Positions 54,885 through 64,000 of a stretch of 64,000 nt of DNA are shown here, in pieces; position 1 is the first letter of the stretch; the number at the start of each line of letters is the position of its first letter. The stretch is taken from contig NZ_LXTQ01000001.1 in NCBI RefSeq assembly GCF_001645185.1, positions 760,520 through 824,519 on the forward strand. The letters are read 5' to 3'. Both the position numbers and the translations under genes were made by a program. The notes under the pieces were generated by a model. It worked only from the letters and a program-made list of their open reading frames with translations. It did no database searches and was not told where the DNA came from. The stretch comes from Methylobacillus sp. MM3 (lineage in GTDB: Bacteria > Pseudomonadota > Gammaproteobacteria > Burkholderiales > Methylophilaceae).

Positions 54885-56870
54885 TTAAACCTTGAACTGC
54901 GCGACCTGCCCTTGCAGGCTTTGCGCCAGCGTCTTCATTTCAAGAGCGGTTTCCGAGCTGGTGTGAGTGGCTGCGCTGATTTCTTCGGACATTTGCGCGA
55001 CCTTTTCCACCTGCTTGGCAATTTCAGTGCTGGCGGCGCTTTGTTCGCGAATCGCGCTGGAAATGCCGTCCACAGCCACCCCGACTTCCTGCGTGCCGGA
55101 CTGGATCTGCTGAATGGAAACGCCGGCCTGCCGCGCCAGTTCGACTTCGCGGTTGACGCGCTCGACGCCGACTTCCAGGCTGTCGATGGCCTGCTTGGTG
55201 CCGCCCTGGATTTTCCCGATCATTGCGGCGATTTCTTCGGTGGAGCGCGTGGTGCGCTCGGCCAGCTTGCGCACTTCGTCGGCCACCACGGCAAAGCCGC
55301 GGCCTTGCTCGCCTGCACGCGCGGCCTCGATGGCGGCGTTCAATGCCAGCAGGTTGGTCTGGTCGGCAATTTCCTTGATGACCTGCACAATGGAGTAAAT
55401 CTGGTCTGACTGCTGACCCAGCTCTTCCATGATGATGGCGGAGGAATGCACAGCCTCGGCGATATCGTGCATGTCTTCCGTGACCTGAAGAATCACTGCG
55501 CCACCTTCGTGGGAGCGCTCACTGCTGGATTGCGAAACCTCCTGCACATGTTTCGCGTTCTCCGACACTTGCTCGATGCTGACCGTCATTTCCTCGACGG
55601 CGGCAGCCATGGAAGATGACGCCTCGCTCTGATGCGCCGTGCTGCTGGAGAGTTGCGACGAAGTAGTGGCCAGCATTTCGGAGAATTGCAGTACCTTGCC
55701 GGCGCTTTCGTTAACCTTTCTGATGCTGTTTTGCAGGCTGTCGATCAGCAGATTGAACGCGTGAGCGGTCCGGCCGATTTCGTCATCACTGTTGATTTCG
55801 AGGCGGCGGGTCAGATCATTGTCGCGCTGGATCCGGCCGATGGTGTCATGCAGCAGGTTGAGCTGACGCACAATATCCAGCATTACCTTATAGCCCAGCC
55901 CCAGAGTAACAATCAGGATCACGATGCTGGCAGTGACGTGCAGAATGAACGAGAAATGCGCTTTGTCGGCTTGCCCGGAGGCAAAACTGCGCACTTGATC
56001 GGCCAGTGCGTTTTCAATGCCGTGCATTGCGTTGATACGCGCGCTCATGGTGGCAAACCATGTCGTGGGATCGATGCCGAACAGCCCTTCCGCCGACTTT
56101 GCGATCACGGTGTTGCGCGCGGCATCGACTTCGCCGAAAGCCTTGTCTTCCGAAGCCTTTTTATATTGCGCGCGCAGTTCTTCGGTCGCGTAATCCTCAA
56201 AAATATGCTCGTAAGCATTTTGGGCGGCTATGTGCCCGAGCAGGGTCTGATATTGCGCCGGCTCAATCTTATCGGCCGCGAAAACGCCCGTCAGCAATGC
56301 TCGCTCCTGACCGCTGCGTTCCTTCAGATTGAGCAGCGCGACGTAGGCTGTCATCATCTTGGTTACGGTCAGATCGCTGCTTTGCTCGGCAACTGCCGGG
56401 ATCACGTCCTGTATGGTAGCGATGGCTTTGGTATAGCGCGCCGCCATTTCCTTTGTGGAGATTGCGAAGGCGCTTGCGTCGGCGCGCGTGCTTTCCAGCA
56501 TTTTCAGGGAATCCAGCGCGAGCTCTACTTGCTGCCTGGCCGCGGACGGAAGGCCACTTTGTTGCGAGCGGGCATATTCCGCCTTCACGTTAACCAGCAT
56601 CTTGTCCGTGGCGATACGATATTCCGGCAACTCGCGTGCGAATTTCACGCCATTGGACTGAATGAAGCCCATTGTGGAGCCGCGTTCGACTTGCAAACTG
56701 TGAATCAGGCCGCCGAGACTGGTCGACATATCCATCAAGACTTCCGTCGAGGATAATTCACTCCATGCCTGATAGTGATTTCTTGCATTCATCCCGGAGT
56801 AAAAAACGATACTCAACAACGGCAAAACCAATATCAATACCAGCTTGGAGTAAATGCTGAGGCTTTTCAT
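54885..56870 (-). CDS. Methyl-accepting chemotaxis protein with NIT sensor domain
   Basis: A 661-residue chemoreceptor. The N-terminal membrane helix (about 8-28) and a second helix (about 305-325) flank a large periplasmic domain with the nitrate/nitrite-sensor (NIT) pattern: [22 protein letters not shown], and [25 protein letters not shown] domain (about 325-380) and a cytoplasmic signalling hairpin follow; the tip is [21 protein letters not shown] with [10 protein letters not shown]. Nitrate or nitrite as ligand is a family expectation, not shown here. It is distant from the che operon at 3.5 kb, but could signal through it. Confidence 0.9.
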   Translation of the reverse strand: MKSLSIYSKLVLILVLPLLSIVFYSGMNARNHYQAWSELSSTEVLMDMSTSLGGLIHSLQVERGSTMGFIQSNGVKFARELPEYRIATDKMLVNVKAEYARSQQSGLPSAARQQVELALDSLKMLESTRADASAFAISTKEMAARYTKAIATIQDVIPAVAEQSSDLTVTKMMTAYVALLNLKERSGQERALLTGVFAADKIEPAQYQTLLGHIAAQNAYEHIFEDYATEELRAQYKKASEDKAFGEVDAARNTVIAKSAEGLFGIDPTTWFATMSARINAMHGIENALADQVRSFASGQADKAHFSFILHVTASIVILIVTLGLGYKVMLDIVRQLNLLHDTIGRIQRDNDLTRRLEINSDDEIGRTAHAFNLLIDSLQNSIRKVNESAGKVLQFSEMLATTSSQLSSSTAHQSEASSSMAAAVEEMTVSIEQVSENAKHVQEVSQSSSERSHEGGAVILQVTEDMHDIAEAVHSSAIIMEELGQQSDQIYSIVQVIKEIADQTNLLALNAAIEAARAGEQGRGFAVVADEVRKLAERTTRSTEEIAAMIGKIQGGTKQAIDSLEVGVERVNREVELARQAGVSIQQIQSGTQEVGVAVDGISSAIREQSAASTEIAKQVEKVAQMSEEISAATHTSSETALEMKTLAQSLQGQVAQFKV

Positions 56871-57163
56871 ACGGATAATCTCCCGGCTCCTGAATTAGAA
56901 CGATTATTATTTATTAGGCGTGCGAAGAGTAGCATGAGAATAATGCCGTTCCTAGATTCATGACAAGAATTTCTCGACGCGAGATCATAATCGATATTAT
57001 TCTGCGATTGAATCAAAAACAATATTCAAATTAATGAGTTAATCGACCGAAACTTGAAGGTGGGCCCGAGGCGTACCGGCGCGAATTTCTACCCATTTTT
57101 ATCCTTCGGACTTATCATTTCACCTAAGAATCTCGAATAATTTCTTAAGGACACGCCTTTGCC
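56871..57163. other. Divergent AT-rich intergenic region
   Basis: A stretch of 293 bases between the MCP start (minus) and the membrane-fusion gene (plus). It is AT-rich compared with flanking genes and carries no convincing frame, tRNA or terminator. It must contain promoters for both genes, but I cannot assign them. Confidence 0.4.
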
Positions 57164-58318
57164 ATGCGCCGTTTGCTGATTGTTGTGCTCCTGATTGCCG
57201 CCAGCGCAGCCGTTTTCTGGTGGTTCAGCAAACCCGAACCCATCCCGGTCGTACTCGCGGAAGTGAATCGCGGCAAGGTTGAATCTTCCGTCTCCAACAC
57301 TCGTGCCGGCAGCGTCGAAGCCTGCCAGCGCACGCGCCTCTCGCCGATCTCCGGCGGCCGCATTACCTATCTCGGCGTCAAGAAAGGCGACCGGGTCAAG
57401 AAAGGGCAGATTCTGCTCAAGTTGTGGAACGAGGATCAGCAGGCGCAGAGCCGATTGGCGCAAACCCAGGTTGAAAGCGCCCGCAAACACGTCGAGGAAG
57501 TCTGCGCCATTGCCGACAATGCCCAGCGCGAGGCAGAACGTGCGGCAAATCTGCGTGCCAGCGGATTCATCTCGGCCAGCGCGGAAGAAAAGGCACGCTA
57601 CGAAGCGCAGTCGCGCCGCGCCGCATGTGAAACGACGCGGGCCGACGTGGAACAAGCACGCGCCAGGCTCAGCGCTACCCGCATCGAGCGCGGGCGCACC
57701 ATCTTGATCGCACCCTTCTCCGGCACCATTGCCGATATTGTCGGCGAGCTAGGCGAATACACCACACCATCTCCACCCGGCGTGGCAACGCCGCCGGCCA
57801 TCGATCTGATCGACGATTCCTGCCTGTATATTTCTGCGCCCATGGATGAGGTCGACGCTCCCAAGATCCGTGCCGGACAATCCGCGCGCATCACCCTGGA
57901 TGCCTTGCCTGGCAAAGTGCTGCCCGCCCATGTGAAACGCATTGCACCTTATGTGGTAGCCGTCGAGAAGCAGGCGCGTACCGTCAACGTCGAAGCCACG
58001 CTTGACGATCGCCTCGCTCCCGGGGAGTTGCTGGTCGGTTACAGCGCCGACCTGGAGGTCATCCTGGATGCGCGCGAAAACGTCCTGCGCATTCCGACCT
58101 CCGCCCTGATGGAAGGCAACAAGGTACTGGTCTACAGAGCTGACTCTGACGCCGGCGTGCTGGAAGAGCGCGCCGTCAAGGTCGGCCTCAGCAATTGGGA
58201 ATATACGGAAATCACCGAGGGCCTGATGGAGGAAGAAAAAATCGTGGTTTCGCTGGAGCGGGAAGGTGTCAAAGCCGGCGCGCAAGCTGTTCCGGAACAA
58301 AACCGGCCCACAAAATAG
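57164..58318 (+). CDS. Periplasmic membrane-fusion protein (MacA/HlyD type)
   Basis: The 384-residue adaptor has an N-terminal membrane anchor (about 3-20), lipoyl/biotinyl-like halves (GGRITYLGVKKGDRVKKGQILLKLW; LIAPFSGTIADIVGELGEY), a coiled-coil hairpin (about 90-165) and beta-barrel domains. It would link an inner-membrane MacB-like exporter to an outer-membrane channel. It is the first of four genes; the ATPase start is 6 bases downstream. Confidence 0.9.
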   Translation: MRRLLIVVLLIAASAAVFWWFSKPEPIPVVLAEVNRGKVESSVSNTRAGSVEACQRTRLSPISGGRITYLGVKKGDRVKKGQILLKLWNEDQQAQSRLAQTQVESARKHVEEVCAIADNAQREAERAANLRASGFISASAEEKARYEAQSRRAACETTRADVEQARARLSATRIERGRTILIAPFSGTIADIVGELGEYTTPSPPGVATPPAIDLIDDSCLYISAPMDEVDAPKIRAGQSARITLDALPGKVLPAHVKRIAPYVVAVEKQARTVNVEATLDDRLAPGELLVGYSADLEVILDARENVLRIPTSALMEGNKVLVYRADSDAGVLEERAVKVGLSNWEYTEITEGLMEEEKIVVSLEREGVKAGAQAVPEQNRPTK

Positions 58319-58324
58319 TCCGTC

Positions 58325-59023
58325 ATGAGCCTGATCGAACTGAATGGCATTGAGCGCACATTTCAACTTGGCGATAGCCAGGTTCATGCGCTTCGCCAGA
58401 TCAATCTCGATATCGCACCCGGCGAATATGTCGCCGTGATGGGTCCTTCCGGCTCCGGCAAATCCACACTGCTCAATCTGCTAGGGCTGCTTGATCGCCC
58501 CGATGCCGGGAAATATTTACTCGAAGGGCGGGATGCAACCACGCTGACCGCCGGAGATCAGGCAAAAATCCGCAGCGAACGCATCGGCTTCGTGTTCCAG
58601 AGCTTTCACCTCGTTCCGCGCCTCACCGCTGCCGAAAATATTGCCTTGCCGCTCATGCTGTCCGGGATGTTGCCAGCCGAGCGCAAAAAACGTGTGACTG
58701 CCGCGCTGCATGACTTCGGGCTGGAAGACCGCGCCCATCACCGTCCGGACCAGCTTTCCGGCGGGCAGCGTCAGCGCGTTGCGATAGCGCGAGCCACGGT
58801 CATGCATCCGGCCATGATTCTGGCCGACGAGCCGACCGGCAATCTCGACCGCGCAACCGGCGAAGAAGTGATGGAGCTGCTCGAAGCCCTCAATGCTACC
58901 GGCGTGACCCTGATCGTCGTCACGCATGACCAGTTGTTGGGTGCCCGCGCAGCACGCCGCCTGACGATGCTGGATGGCGAAATCGTCGGCGATGAGAGGA
59001 AAAAAACCGATGCGCGCGCTTGA
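58325..59023 (+). CDS. ABC exporter ATPase (MacB/LolD type)
   Basis: A 232-residue ATPase with Walker A GPSGSGKST, Q loop, signature LSGGQRQRVAIARA, Walker B MILADEPTGNLD and His switch VVTHDQ. The LNLLGLLDRPDAG text is typical of the MacB/LolD/FtsE group. It ends inside the start region of the first permease gene, an overlap of 14 bases. Confidence 0.93.
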   Translation: MSLIELNGIERTFQLGDSQVHALRQINLDIAPGEYVAVMGPSGSGKSTLLNLLGLLDRPDAGKYLLEGRDATTLTAGDQAKIRSERIGFVFQSFHLVPRLTAAENIALPLMLSGMLPAERKKRVTAALHDFGLEDRAHHRPDQLSGGQRQRVAIARATVMHPAMILADEPTGNLDRATGEEVMELLEALNATGVTLIVVTHDQLLGARAARRLTMLDGEIVGDERKKTDARA

Positions 59024-60218
59024 TACGCTTTCCTTCGCACGGCATGCGGCCTCCGGCACGCCGCTGCGCACGGGACTGCTGGTCTTGGCCATGTCCATAG
59101 GCGTTGCCGCCGTCATCATGCTCACGGCACTCGGCGATGGCGCGCGCCGCTACGTGGTTGAAGAGTTCTCGGCCATCGGCAGCAATCTGCTGATCGTGTT
59201 GCCCGGCCGCTCCGAAACGGGCGGCCTCAATCCGGCCAATCTCGTCACGAGCACACCCCGTGACCTGACGGCAGAAGATGCCGCATCATTGATCCAGATC
59301 ACCGGCGTACGCAAGGTAGCGCCCATCGTGGTCGGGAGTTCGGAGATCAGCGTCGGCGGAAAATTGCGCGAAGTGATGCTGGTTGGCACTTCCTCGGACT
59401 TTCTGGAGGTGCGGCATCTGAAACTGGCTCAAGGGCGCTTTCTGCCTCCCGACGACGTCGGCCTCGGCTCGAATGTTGCGGTAATCGGCTCGATGATCCG
59501 CGACGAGCTGTTCGGCCGTGAGTCGCCGCTCGGCAAACCTATCCGCGTCGGCGACCGCCGTTTTCGCGTGATCGGCGTCTTGAGTGCAGGCGGCCGCGGC
59601 ATGGGCATGACCACCGACGAGCTGATCATTGTCCCAACGGCGACCGCTCTGGCGATGTTCGACACCAACACGCTGTTTCGCATCCTGATCGAAGGGCGCA
59701 GCCGCGGTGAACTGGATAATCTTAAATTGCGCGTCGAGAAAACGCTGACCAAGCGCCACGACGGTGAAAAAGATTTCACCCTGATCACGCAGGATGCGGT
59801 CTTGCAGACCTTCGACAAGATTTTGCGAGTACTGACCTTTGGCGTGGCCGGCATCGCAGCGATCAGTCTGGCCGTCGCCGGCATTCTGGTGATGAATGTG
59901 ATGCTGGTTTCGGTAACGCAACGTACCGGCGAAATCGGCTTGCTCAAAGCCTTGGGTGCGACGGCATCCACGATACGCAATGCGTTTCTTGTCGAAGCCG
60001 CCATGCTGTCGATGCTGGGAGCGTTGATCGGCGTCGCCCTTGGCGAGACTGGCGCGGCTGCGTTGCGCCAGCTATATCCGGTTTTTCCTGCTTACCCCCC
60101 GGCATGGGCGCTGCTGGCCGGCATTGGCACGGCACTCGTGACCGGGATATTGTTCGGTGTCATGCCCGCCAGGAAGGCCGCTCGGCTCGACCCTGTGCAA
60201 GCGCTGTCGAAACGCTGA
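59010..60218 (+). CDS. MacB/FtsX-type permease, subunit 1
   Basis: A 402-residue permease starting MRALDTLSFARHAA at 59010, after GAGAGGA. One N-terminal helix, a large periplasmic MacB_PCD domain (about 45-240), then three C-terminal helices with the FtsX motif (MNVMLVSVTQRTGEIGLLKALGA). The substrate could be a peptide, lipid or small toxin. A paralogous permease gene follows 3 bases later, so the exporter is probably a heterodimer. Confidence 0.9.
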   Translation: MRALDTLSFARHAASGTPLRTGLLVLAMSIGVAAVIMLTALGDGARRYVVEEFSAIGSNLLIVLPGRSETGGLNPANLVTSTPRDLTAEDAASLIQITGVRKVAPIVVGSSEISVGGKLREVMLVGTSSDFLEVRHLKLAQGRFLPPDDVGLGSNVAVIGSMIRDELFGRESPLGKPIRVGDRRFRVIGVLSAGGRGMGMTTDELIIVPTATALAMFDTNTLFRILIEGRSRGELDNLKLRVEKTLTKRHDGEKDFTLITQDAVLQTFDKILRVLTFGVAGIAAISLAVAGILVMNVMLVSVTQRTGEIGLLKALGATASTIRNAFLVEAAMLSMLGALIGVALGETGAAALRQLYPVFPAYPPAWALLAGIGTALVTGILFGVMPARKAARLDPVQALSKR

Positions 60219-60221
60219 ACC

Positions 60222-61424
60222 ATGCTTTGGCCCGATGCTTTCCGCTTTGCACTGCAAGCCATCGTCGCATATCGGCTGCGCAGTTTCCTGACACTGCTGG
60301 GAATTGCCGTCGGCATCGCTGCCGTGATTCTTCTGACATCCATAGGCGAGGGCGTACACCGTTTCGTGCTCGCCGAATTTTCGCAATTCGGTACCAATGT
60401 CGTTGGCATCTCGCCCGGCAAGACCAAGACCGGCGGTGCCCACCCGACCGGCATACCGACCACGGTACGACCGCTGACGCTCGAAGATACCGAAGCGCTG
60501 AAACGCCTGCGCTACGCCACGGGCGCGACGCCCACGGTGTGGGGAAACTCCGAAGTCGAGGCCAATGGCCGGCTGCGCCGCACCACGGTATATGGTGTTG
60601 ATGCGGACTTTCCTTCCGTATTCAGTTCAACCATCAAAATTGGGCGCTTCCTGCCAGAAGATGACGCCAGCAACGCGCGCGCGCTTGTCGTCCTGGGGGC
60701 CAAATTACGCAATGAACTCTTCGGCACGGCCAATCCGTTGGGAGCGCGGGTACGCATCGGCGGCATGCATTTTCGAGTGATCGGCGTGATGGCACCGAAA
60801 GGCCAATTCCTCGGCATCGATCTCGACGACACCGCCTTCATTCCCGCAGCACGCTCGCTGGAGCTCTACAATCGCGATGGATTGATGGAAATTCATGTGA
60901 CCTACACAGAAGGCGTACCTGCGGCCAAGGTTGTCGATGCCATCAAGACGATACTGATCAGCCGTCACGGCAAGGAAGATTTCACCGTTGTTACGCAGGA
61001 AGACATGCTCGCCACCCTGTCCAATATCCTGGACATCCTGACTGCGGCAGTCGGCGCGCTGGGTGGAATTTCACTCATCGTCGGCGGCGTGGGGATCGTC
61101 ACCATCATGACCATTGCCGTCACCGAACGTACCAATGAAATCGGGCTGCTGGTTGCACTAGGCGCTCCGCGCCGCGCGATTCTGGCGCTATTTCTGGGCG
61201 AATCCATCGTGCTTGCCGCAACCGGCGGTGCCATCGGCCTGCTGCTGGGCGTGGGATGCGCACAGCTTTTGCATCTGGCGCTGCCGGACATGCCGGTCCA
61301 TACTCCCTGGCACTTCGTACTAGGCGCTGAACTTGCCGCGATTTCAATTGGCATTCTGGCAGGCGTCTTGCCAGCGCGCCATGCCGCCCGGCTCGATGCC
61401 ATCGAAGCACTGCGGGCCGAATGA
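60222..61424 (+). CDS. MacB/FtsX-type permease, subunit 2
   Basis: A 400-residue paralogue of the preceding permease with the same layout: N-terminal helix, periplasmic domain (about 45-240) and three C-terminal helices (TIMTIAVTERTNEIGLLVALGAPRRAIL). In DevC- and MacB-type systems a single permease homodimer is usual, so two separate subunits are a variation. No TolC-like outer-membrane gene is in the cluster. Confidence 0.9.
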   Translation: MLWPDAFRFALQAIVAYRLRSFLTLLGIAVGIAAVILLTSIGEGVHRFVLAEFSQFGTNVVGISPGKTKTGGAHPTGIPTTVRPLTLEDTEALKRLRYATGATPTVWGNSEVEANGRLRRTTVYGVDADFPSVFSSTIKIGRFLPEDDASNARALVVLGAKLRNELFGTANPLGARVRIGGMHFRVIGVMAPKGQFLGIDLDDTAFIPAARSLELYNRDGLMEIHVTYTEGVPAAKVVDAIKTILISRHGKEDFTVVTQEDMLATLSNILDILTAAVGALGGISLIVGGVGIVTIMTIAVTERTNEIGLLVALGAPRRAILALFLGESIVLAATGGAIGLLLGVGCAQLLHLALPDMPVHTPWHFVLGAELAAISIGILAGVLPARHAARLDAIEALRAE

Positions 61425-61479
61425 GCGCACACGCTATCTTTACCATGCTTAACTGAACTTGGACTCAAGGGTATCGCTT

Positions 61480-62559
61480 ATGAAAAGAACTCGTCGTTCC
61501 AGATCAAAAAAAGTGGGAATGCCCCCCGGATCACTGATTCATTTGGGCGAGGTCAAGACCAAGCACAGCGAACTGACGTTGTTTCGCTACGATGCGCAGC
61601 AATTGTCTGAGTCCAATGCAACCTCTTTGGCGACGCTGGATACCAAGACCCGTGATGGAGAGGTGCTATGGCTGAATGTGTACGGCCTGCATGACCCGGA
61701 GCTGATGCGGCATATCGGCGAGGCATTCCATCTGCATCCGCTGGTGATGGAGGATATCCTCAATACCGACCAGCGGCCAAAACTGGATGTTTATGACAAT
61801 CACCTTTTTGTCGTCACTCGATTCTTCAGCTACGACAAGCAATCCGTGCAGATCGAGTCCGAGCAAGTCAGCATCGTGCTCGGTCATAATTTCGTACTGA
61901 CTTTCCAAGAACGTCCGACAGGTTCCTTCGACCCGGTACGCGAGCGTCTGCGAGCAAACAAGGGGCATATTCGGAGCAGCGATGCGGGATACCTGGCGTA
62001 TACCCTGCTGGATGTCATCGTCGATCGCTATTTCATCGTGCTGGAACAGATAGGCGACGATTGCGACTATCTTGAAGAAAGCCTGCTGTATCGCCCTGGC
62101 GAGCATATGCTGCAAAACATACATAAGCTCAAACGCGAAACGATGGAATTGCGACGCGCGGTTTGGCCATTACGGGAAGTCATCAACAGCCTGGTACGCA
62201 ACGAATCCGGGTATTTCCAGCACGATACTGTGCTGTATTTACGGGATGTTTACGACCACACCGTGCATTTCATTGAATCGTTGGAGGCGCTGCGCGACCT
62301 GTTGGCAGGAATGCTGGATATCTATCTCTCCAGTATCAGCAATCGCGTAAATATGGAAGTACGCGCGCTCACGGTAGTCGCCATGCTGTTTATGCCAGCC
62401 ACGCTCATCGCCGGGATATTCGGGATGAATTTCGTACATATGCCGTGGCTGGAGCATCGCGATGGTTTCTGGTTCGCTATCGCTCTGATGGGCGGCATCG
62501 GCAGTTTCATGGCTTTGATCTTCTGGCGCCGTCAGTGGCTTAGCCGCCGCCTGTTCTGA
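61480..62559 (+). CDS. corA: CorA-type magnesium/cobalt transporter
   Basis: A 359-residue divalent cation channel, chosen from ATG 61480 after CAAGGG. The N-terminal cytoplasmic domain (about 1-295) is followed by two membrane helices with the pore motif GMN in IFGMNFVHMPW. The periplasmic loop is acidic enough for cation attraction. It lies downstream of the exporter but is separate, with a 55-base gap. The Arg/Lys-rich first 15 residues are unusual but in frame. Confidence 0.94.
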   Translation: MKRTRRSRSKKVGMPPGSLIHLGEVKTKHSELTLFRYDAQQLSESNATSLATLDTKTRDGEVLWLNVYGLHDPELMRHIGEAFHLHPLVMEDILNTDQRPKLDVYDNHLFVVTRFFSYDKQSVQIESEQVSIVLGHNFVLTFQERPTGSFDPVRERLRANKGHIRSSDAGYLAYTLLDVIVDRYFIVLEQIGDDCDYLEESLLYRPGEHMLQNIHKLKRETMELRRAVWPLREVINSLVRNESGYFQHDTVLYLRDVYDHTVHFIESLEALRDLLAGMLDIYLSSISNRVNMEVRALTVVAMLFMPATLIAGIFGMNFVHMPWLEHRDGFWFAIALMGGIGSFMALIFWRRQWLSRRLF

Positions 62560-62606
62560 CGGGCCTCCGCACTGCGAGGAGGTTGCTCTGCGCGAGAGAT
62601 ATCAAC

Positions 62607-63158
62607 TCAGTGTGATTTGAGTTTTCCACCATAGATAGAGCGCAACTTTGCCATCTTGGGGCCGATCATGGCTTGGCAATACGGTTGCTGCGGATTTCGC
62701 TCGAAATAATGCTGGTGATACTCTTCTGCGGGATAAAAAGTCTCCGCAGGCACTACCTCGGTTGTGACCGAGTTGCTCCAGATGCCTCGACTCGATAATT
62801 CGGATATCACTTCCAGGGCAGTATCTCTCTGAGAATCCGAATGGTAAAACACAGCTGACCGATATTGCGTACCAATATCGTTGCCTTGCCGATTTCGCGT
62901 AGTTGGGTCATGCAATGCGAAGAATATTTCAAGCAGATCCCTGTAATTGATCACCGAAGGATCGAAGTGTATCCGTATGACTTCGGCATGCCCTGTTTCG
63001 CCCGTACAGACTTGCCTGTAATCCGGGTTCAAGGTGTGTCCGCCCATATATCCGGAGACTACTTCCTTTACTCCTTGCAAGCTGTCGAATGGCGCCTCCA
63101 GACACCAGAAGCAACCGCCGGCAAAAGTTGCAATTTCATACTGTTCGCTCTGTTCCAT
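62607..63158 (-). CDS. msrA: Peptide methionine sulfoxide reductase MsrA
   Basis: MsrA repairs oxidised methionine (S form). The 183-residue protein has the catalytic motif GGCFWCLE with Cys16 as nucleophile and Cys19. The conserved GYMGGHTLNPDYRQVCTGETGHAEV and HDPTTRNRQGND blocks are complete. It converges with corA, and no msrB gene is near. Confidence 0.96.
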   Translation of the reverse strand: MEQSEQYEIATFAGGCFWCLEAPFDSLQGVKEVVSGYMGGHTLNPDYRQVCTGETGHAEVIRIHFDPSVINYRDLLEIFFALHDPTTRNRQGNDIGTQYRSAVFYHSDSQRDTALEVISELSSRGIWSNSVTTEVVPAETFYPAEEYHQHYFERNPQQPYCQAMIGPKMAKLRSIYGGKLKSH

Positions 63159-63253
63159 ATCTCACTCTCTACCGTTCATCCGGTCGGACTTGCGCATGCA
63201 GCGCTCAACGTGGGTACAATTTAATCACCTAAAAACATCAACGGAGTCAGGCT

Positions 63254-63835
63254 ATGCCCATTATTCGTTCGAAGGTCGCTCTCCTTACACTTGCTTCAGC
63301 TGCATTGATATTGCCAGCATCGCCCGTCGCATATGCCGACCCTCCCCCTTGGGCTCCTGCCCATGGTTGGCGGAAGAAACATGATCCTTATTATCAAGGA
63401 TATTCCGGCACCCATTGGGAAAGAGACTACGGCATCATCAATGGCAAATGCAATCGCGAGGCCATCGGAACCGTACTTGGAGGTGCCGTAGGTGGCGCCA
63501 TTGGCTCAACCGTCGGCAAGGACAGCAATCGCGGTGCGGCTATTATCCTAGGTACTGTGCTTGGCGCCGTTATCGGCAACAGGATTGGAAAATCCATGGA
63601 CGATGCTGATCGTGCCTGCATCGGTCATGCCCTGGAGCTGGCAGCAGACAGAAGAACTGTCAGTTGGACAGGCTCGGAAGGATTGAGTTACATGGTCACG
63701 CCGATCAATAGTTTCGAGCGCAACGGAATGAAATGCAGAGAGTACCGTTTGCGCGTCAATGGGCAGAACATTGATGAAGACCGCAGAGAGAAAGCCTGTC
63801 TGGTCAGCGAAGGAGAATGGGAAGTTGCAGATTAG
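63254..63835 (+). CDS. Exported glycine-zipper 2TM protein
   Basis: A 193-residue protein with a signal peptide (about 1-28, ending AYA) and a glycine zipper (about 72-112: GTVLGGAVGGAIGSTVG, GTVLGAVIGNRIGKSM). ACGGAG lies seven bases before the ATG. The C-terminal domain has conserved Cys residues (CIGHAL, CREYRL, CLVSE). It is a second member of the family seen at 35633-36223. The role is probably in the outer envelope; no exact function is known. Confidence 0.82.
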   Translation: MPIIRSKVALLTLASAALILPASPVAYADPPPWAPAHGWRKKHDPYYQGYSGTHWERDYGIINGKCNREAIGTVLGGAVGGAIGSTVGKDSNRGAAIILGTVLGAVIGNRIGKSMDDADRACIGHALELAADRRTVSWTGSEGLSYMVTPINSFERNGMKCREYRLRVNGQNIDEDRREKACLVSEGEWEVAD

Positions 63836-63909
63836 CTTTACTGGGGCGCATGGGGCTTAATATTGTCCCACTGCATTTTCAAGGCACGGACACGCACGGG
63901 CATAAACAC

Positions 63910-63934
63910 AAAAGCCCTCGCGAGGAGGGCTTTT
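63910..63934 (-). terminator. rRNA operon terminator
   Basis: A perfect 10-bp stem (AAAAGCCCTC with GAGGGCTTTT) and a GCGAG loop. It lies 13 bases beyond the 5S 3' end and is followed on the minus strand by GTGTTT. It ends the minus-strand rRNA operon that begins outside the window. Confidence 0.85.
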
Positions 63935-63947
63935 GTGAGGATAAGGA

Positions 63948-64000
63948 GCCTGGCGGTGACCTACTTTCGCATGCGAAGAGCATACTATCATCGGCGCGGA
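63948..64000 (-). rRNA. rrf: 5S rRNA, 3' part (partial)
   Basis: Read on the minus strand, the last 53 bases give the 3' half of bacterial 5S rRNA: GCGCCGATGATAGTA, then a hairpin, then GAAAGTAGGTCACCGCCAGGC. This fits the conserved betaproteobacterial 5S end. The gene continues past the right edge, with 23S and 16S expected beyond. Confidence 0.9.

Overview
The window looks like chromosomal DNA of a free-living, flagellated, aerobic or microaerobic betaproteobacterium. The reasons are the flagellar order flrB-flrC-fliE, a che cluster with cheV and cheZ, a betaproteobacterial birA-coaX-SPOR run, a lipoyl-domain E3 in the pyruvate dehydrogenase operon, and a 5S rRNA 3' end that fits this class. 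A Nitrosomonadales/Gallionellales-like host is my guess from gene content only. Coding density is high. I see no transposase, integrase, phage gene, CRISPR array or tRNA gene.

Layout. 1-3.2 kb (minus strand): fliE and the two-component pair flrC/flrB that controls late flagellar genes. 3.5-8.6 kb (plus): a chemotaxis operon of two tandem cheV genes, cheY, cheZ and a cheA without a P2 domain, closed by a hairpin terminator. 8.6-13.4 kb (plus): an EAL-like/HDOD protein, pilU, a DUF3301 protein, gluQ and hslO. 13.3-24.4 kb: a PAS-PAS-GGDEF-EAL protein, an rRNA/tRNA methyltransferase, rsuA, a MAPEG protein, rhlE, fpr, three small stress-type genes, and recJ with an rpfE-like gene. 24.4-30 kb (plus): sixA, then a tight three-gene set of TonB-dependent receptor, periplasmic binding protein and a membrane GGDEF-EAL protein. 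30-35.5 kb (plus): an orphan ParA-type ATPase overlapping a CYTH-CHAD gene, a DUF6394 membrane protein with a K+ channel, and an MFS transporter.

35.6-41 kb holds envelope and housekeeping genes: a glycine-zipper lipoprotein-like protein, an exported YHS-like/pentapeptide-repeat protein, a YcbK-like peptidase, an L,D-transpeptidase, a YhcH protein and an M17 aminopeptidase. 41-48.5 kb is aceE-aceF-lpd followed by a GlcD-type oxidase. 48.6-54.8 kb has a membrane diguanylate cyclase, birA-coaX-SPOR (minus), glnS and a flavin-reductase-fold protein. 54.9-61.4 kb has a NIT-domain chemoreceptor and a four-gene MacAB-like exporter with two permeases. The window ends with corA, msrA, another glycine-zipper protein and the 3' end of a minus-strand rRNA operon.

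Themes. Motility and cyclic-di-GMP signalling dominate: flagellar regulators, chemotaxis, a twitching ATPase, a chemoreceptor and four GGDEF/EAL-type proteins. Two gene sets deserve most attention. The receptor/binding protein/GGDEF-EAL set could carry a signal from outside the outer membrane to c-di-GMP, comparable in logic to NspS-MbaA. The ParA/CYTH-CHAD pair could be a positioning system for polyphosphate granules. Both roles are inferences from gene order and domains.
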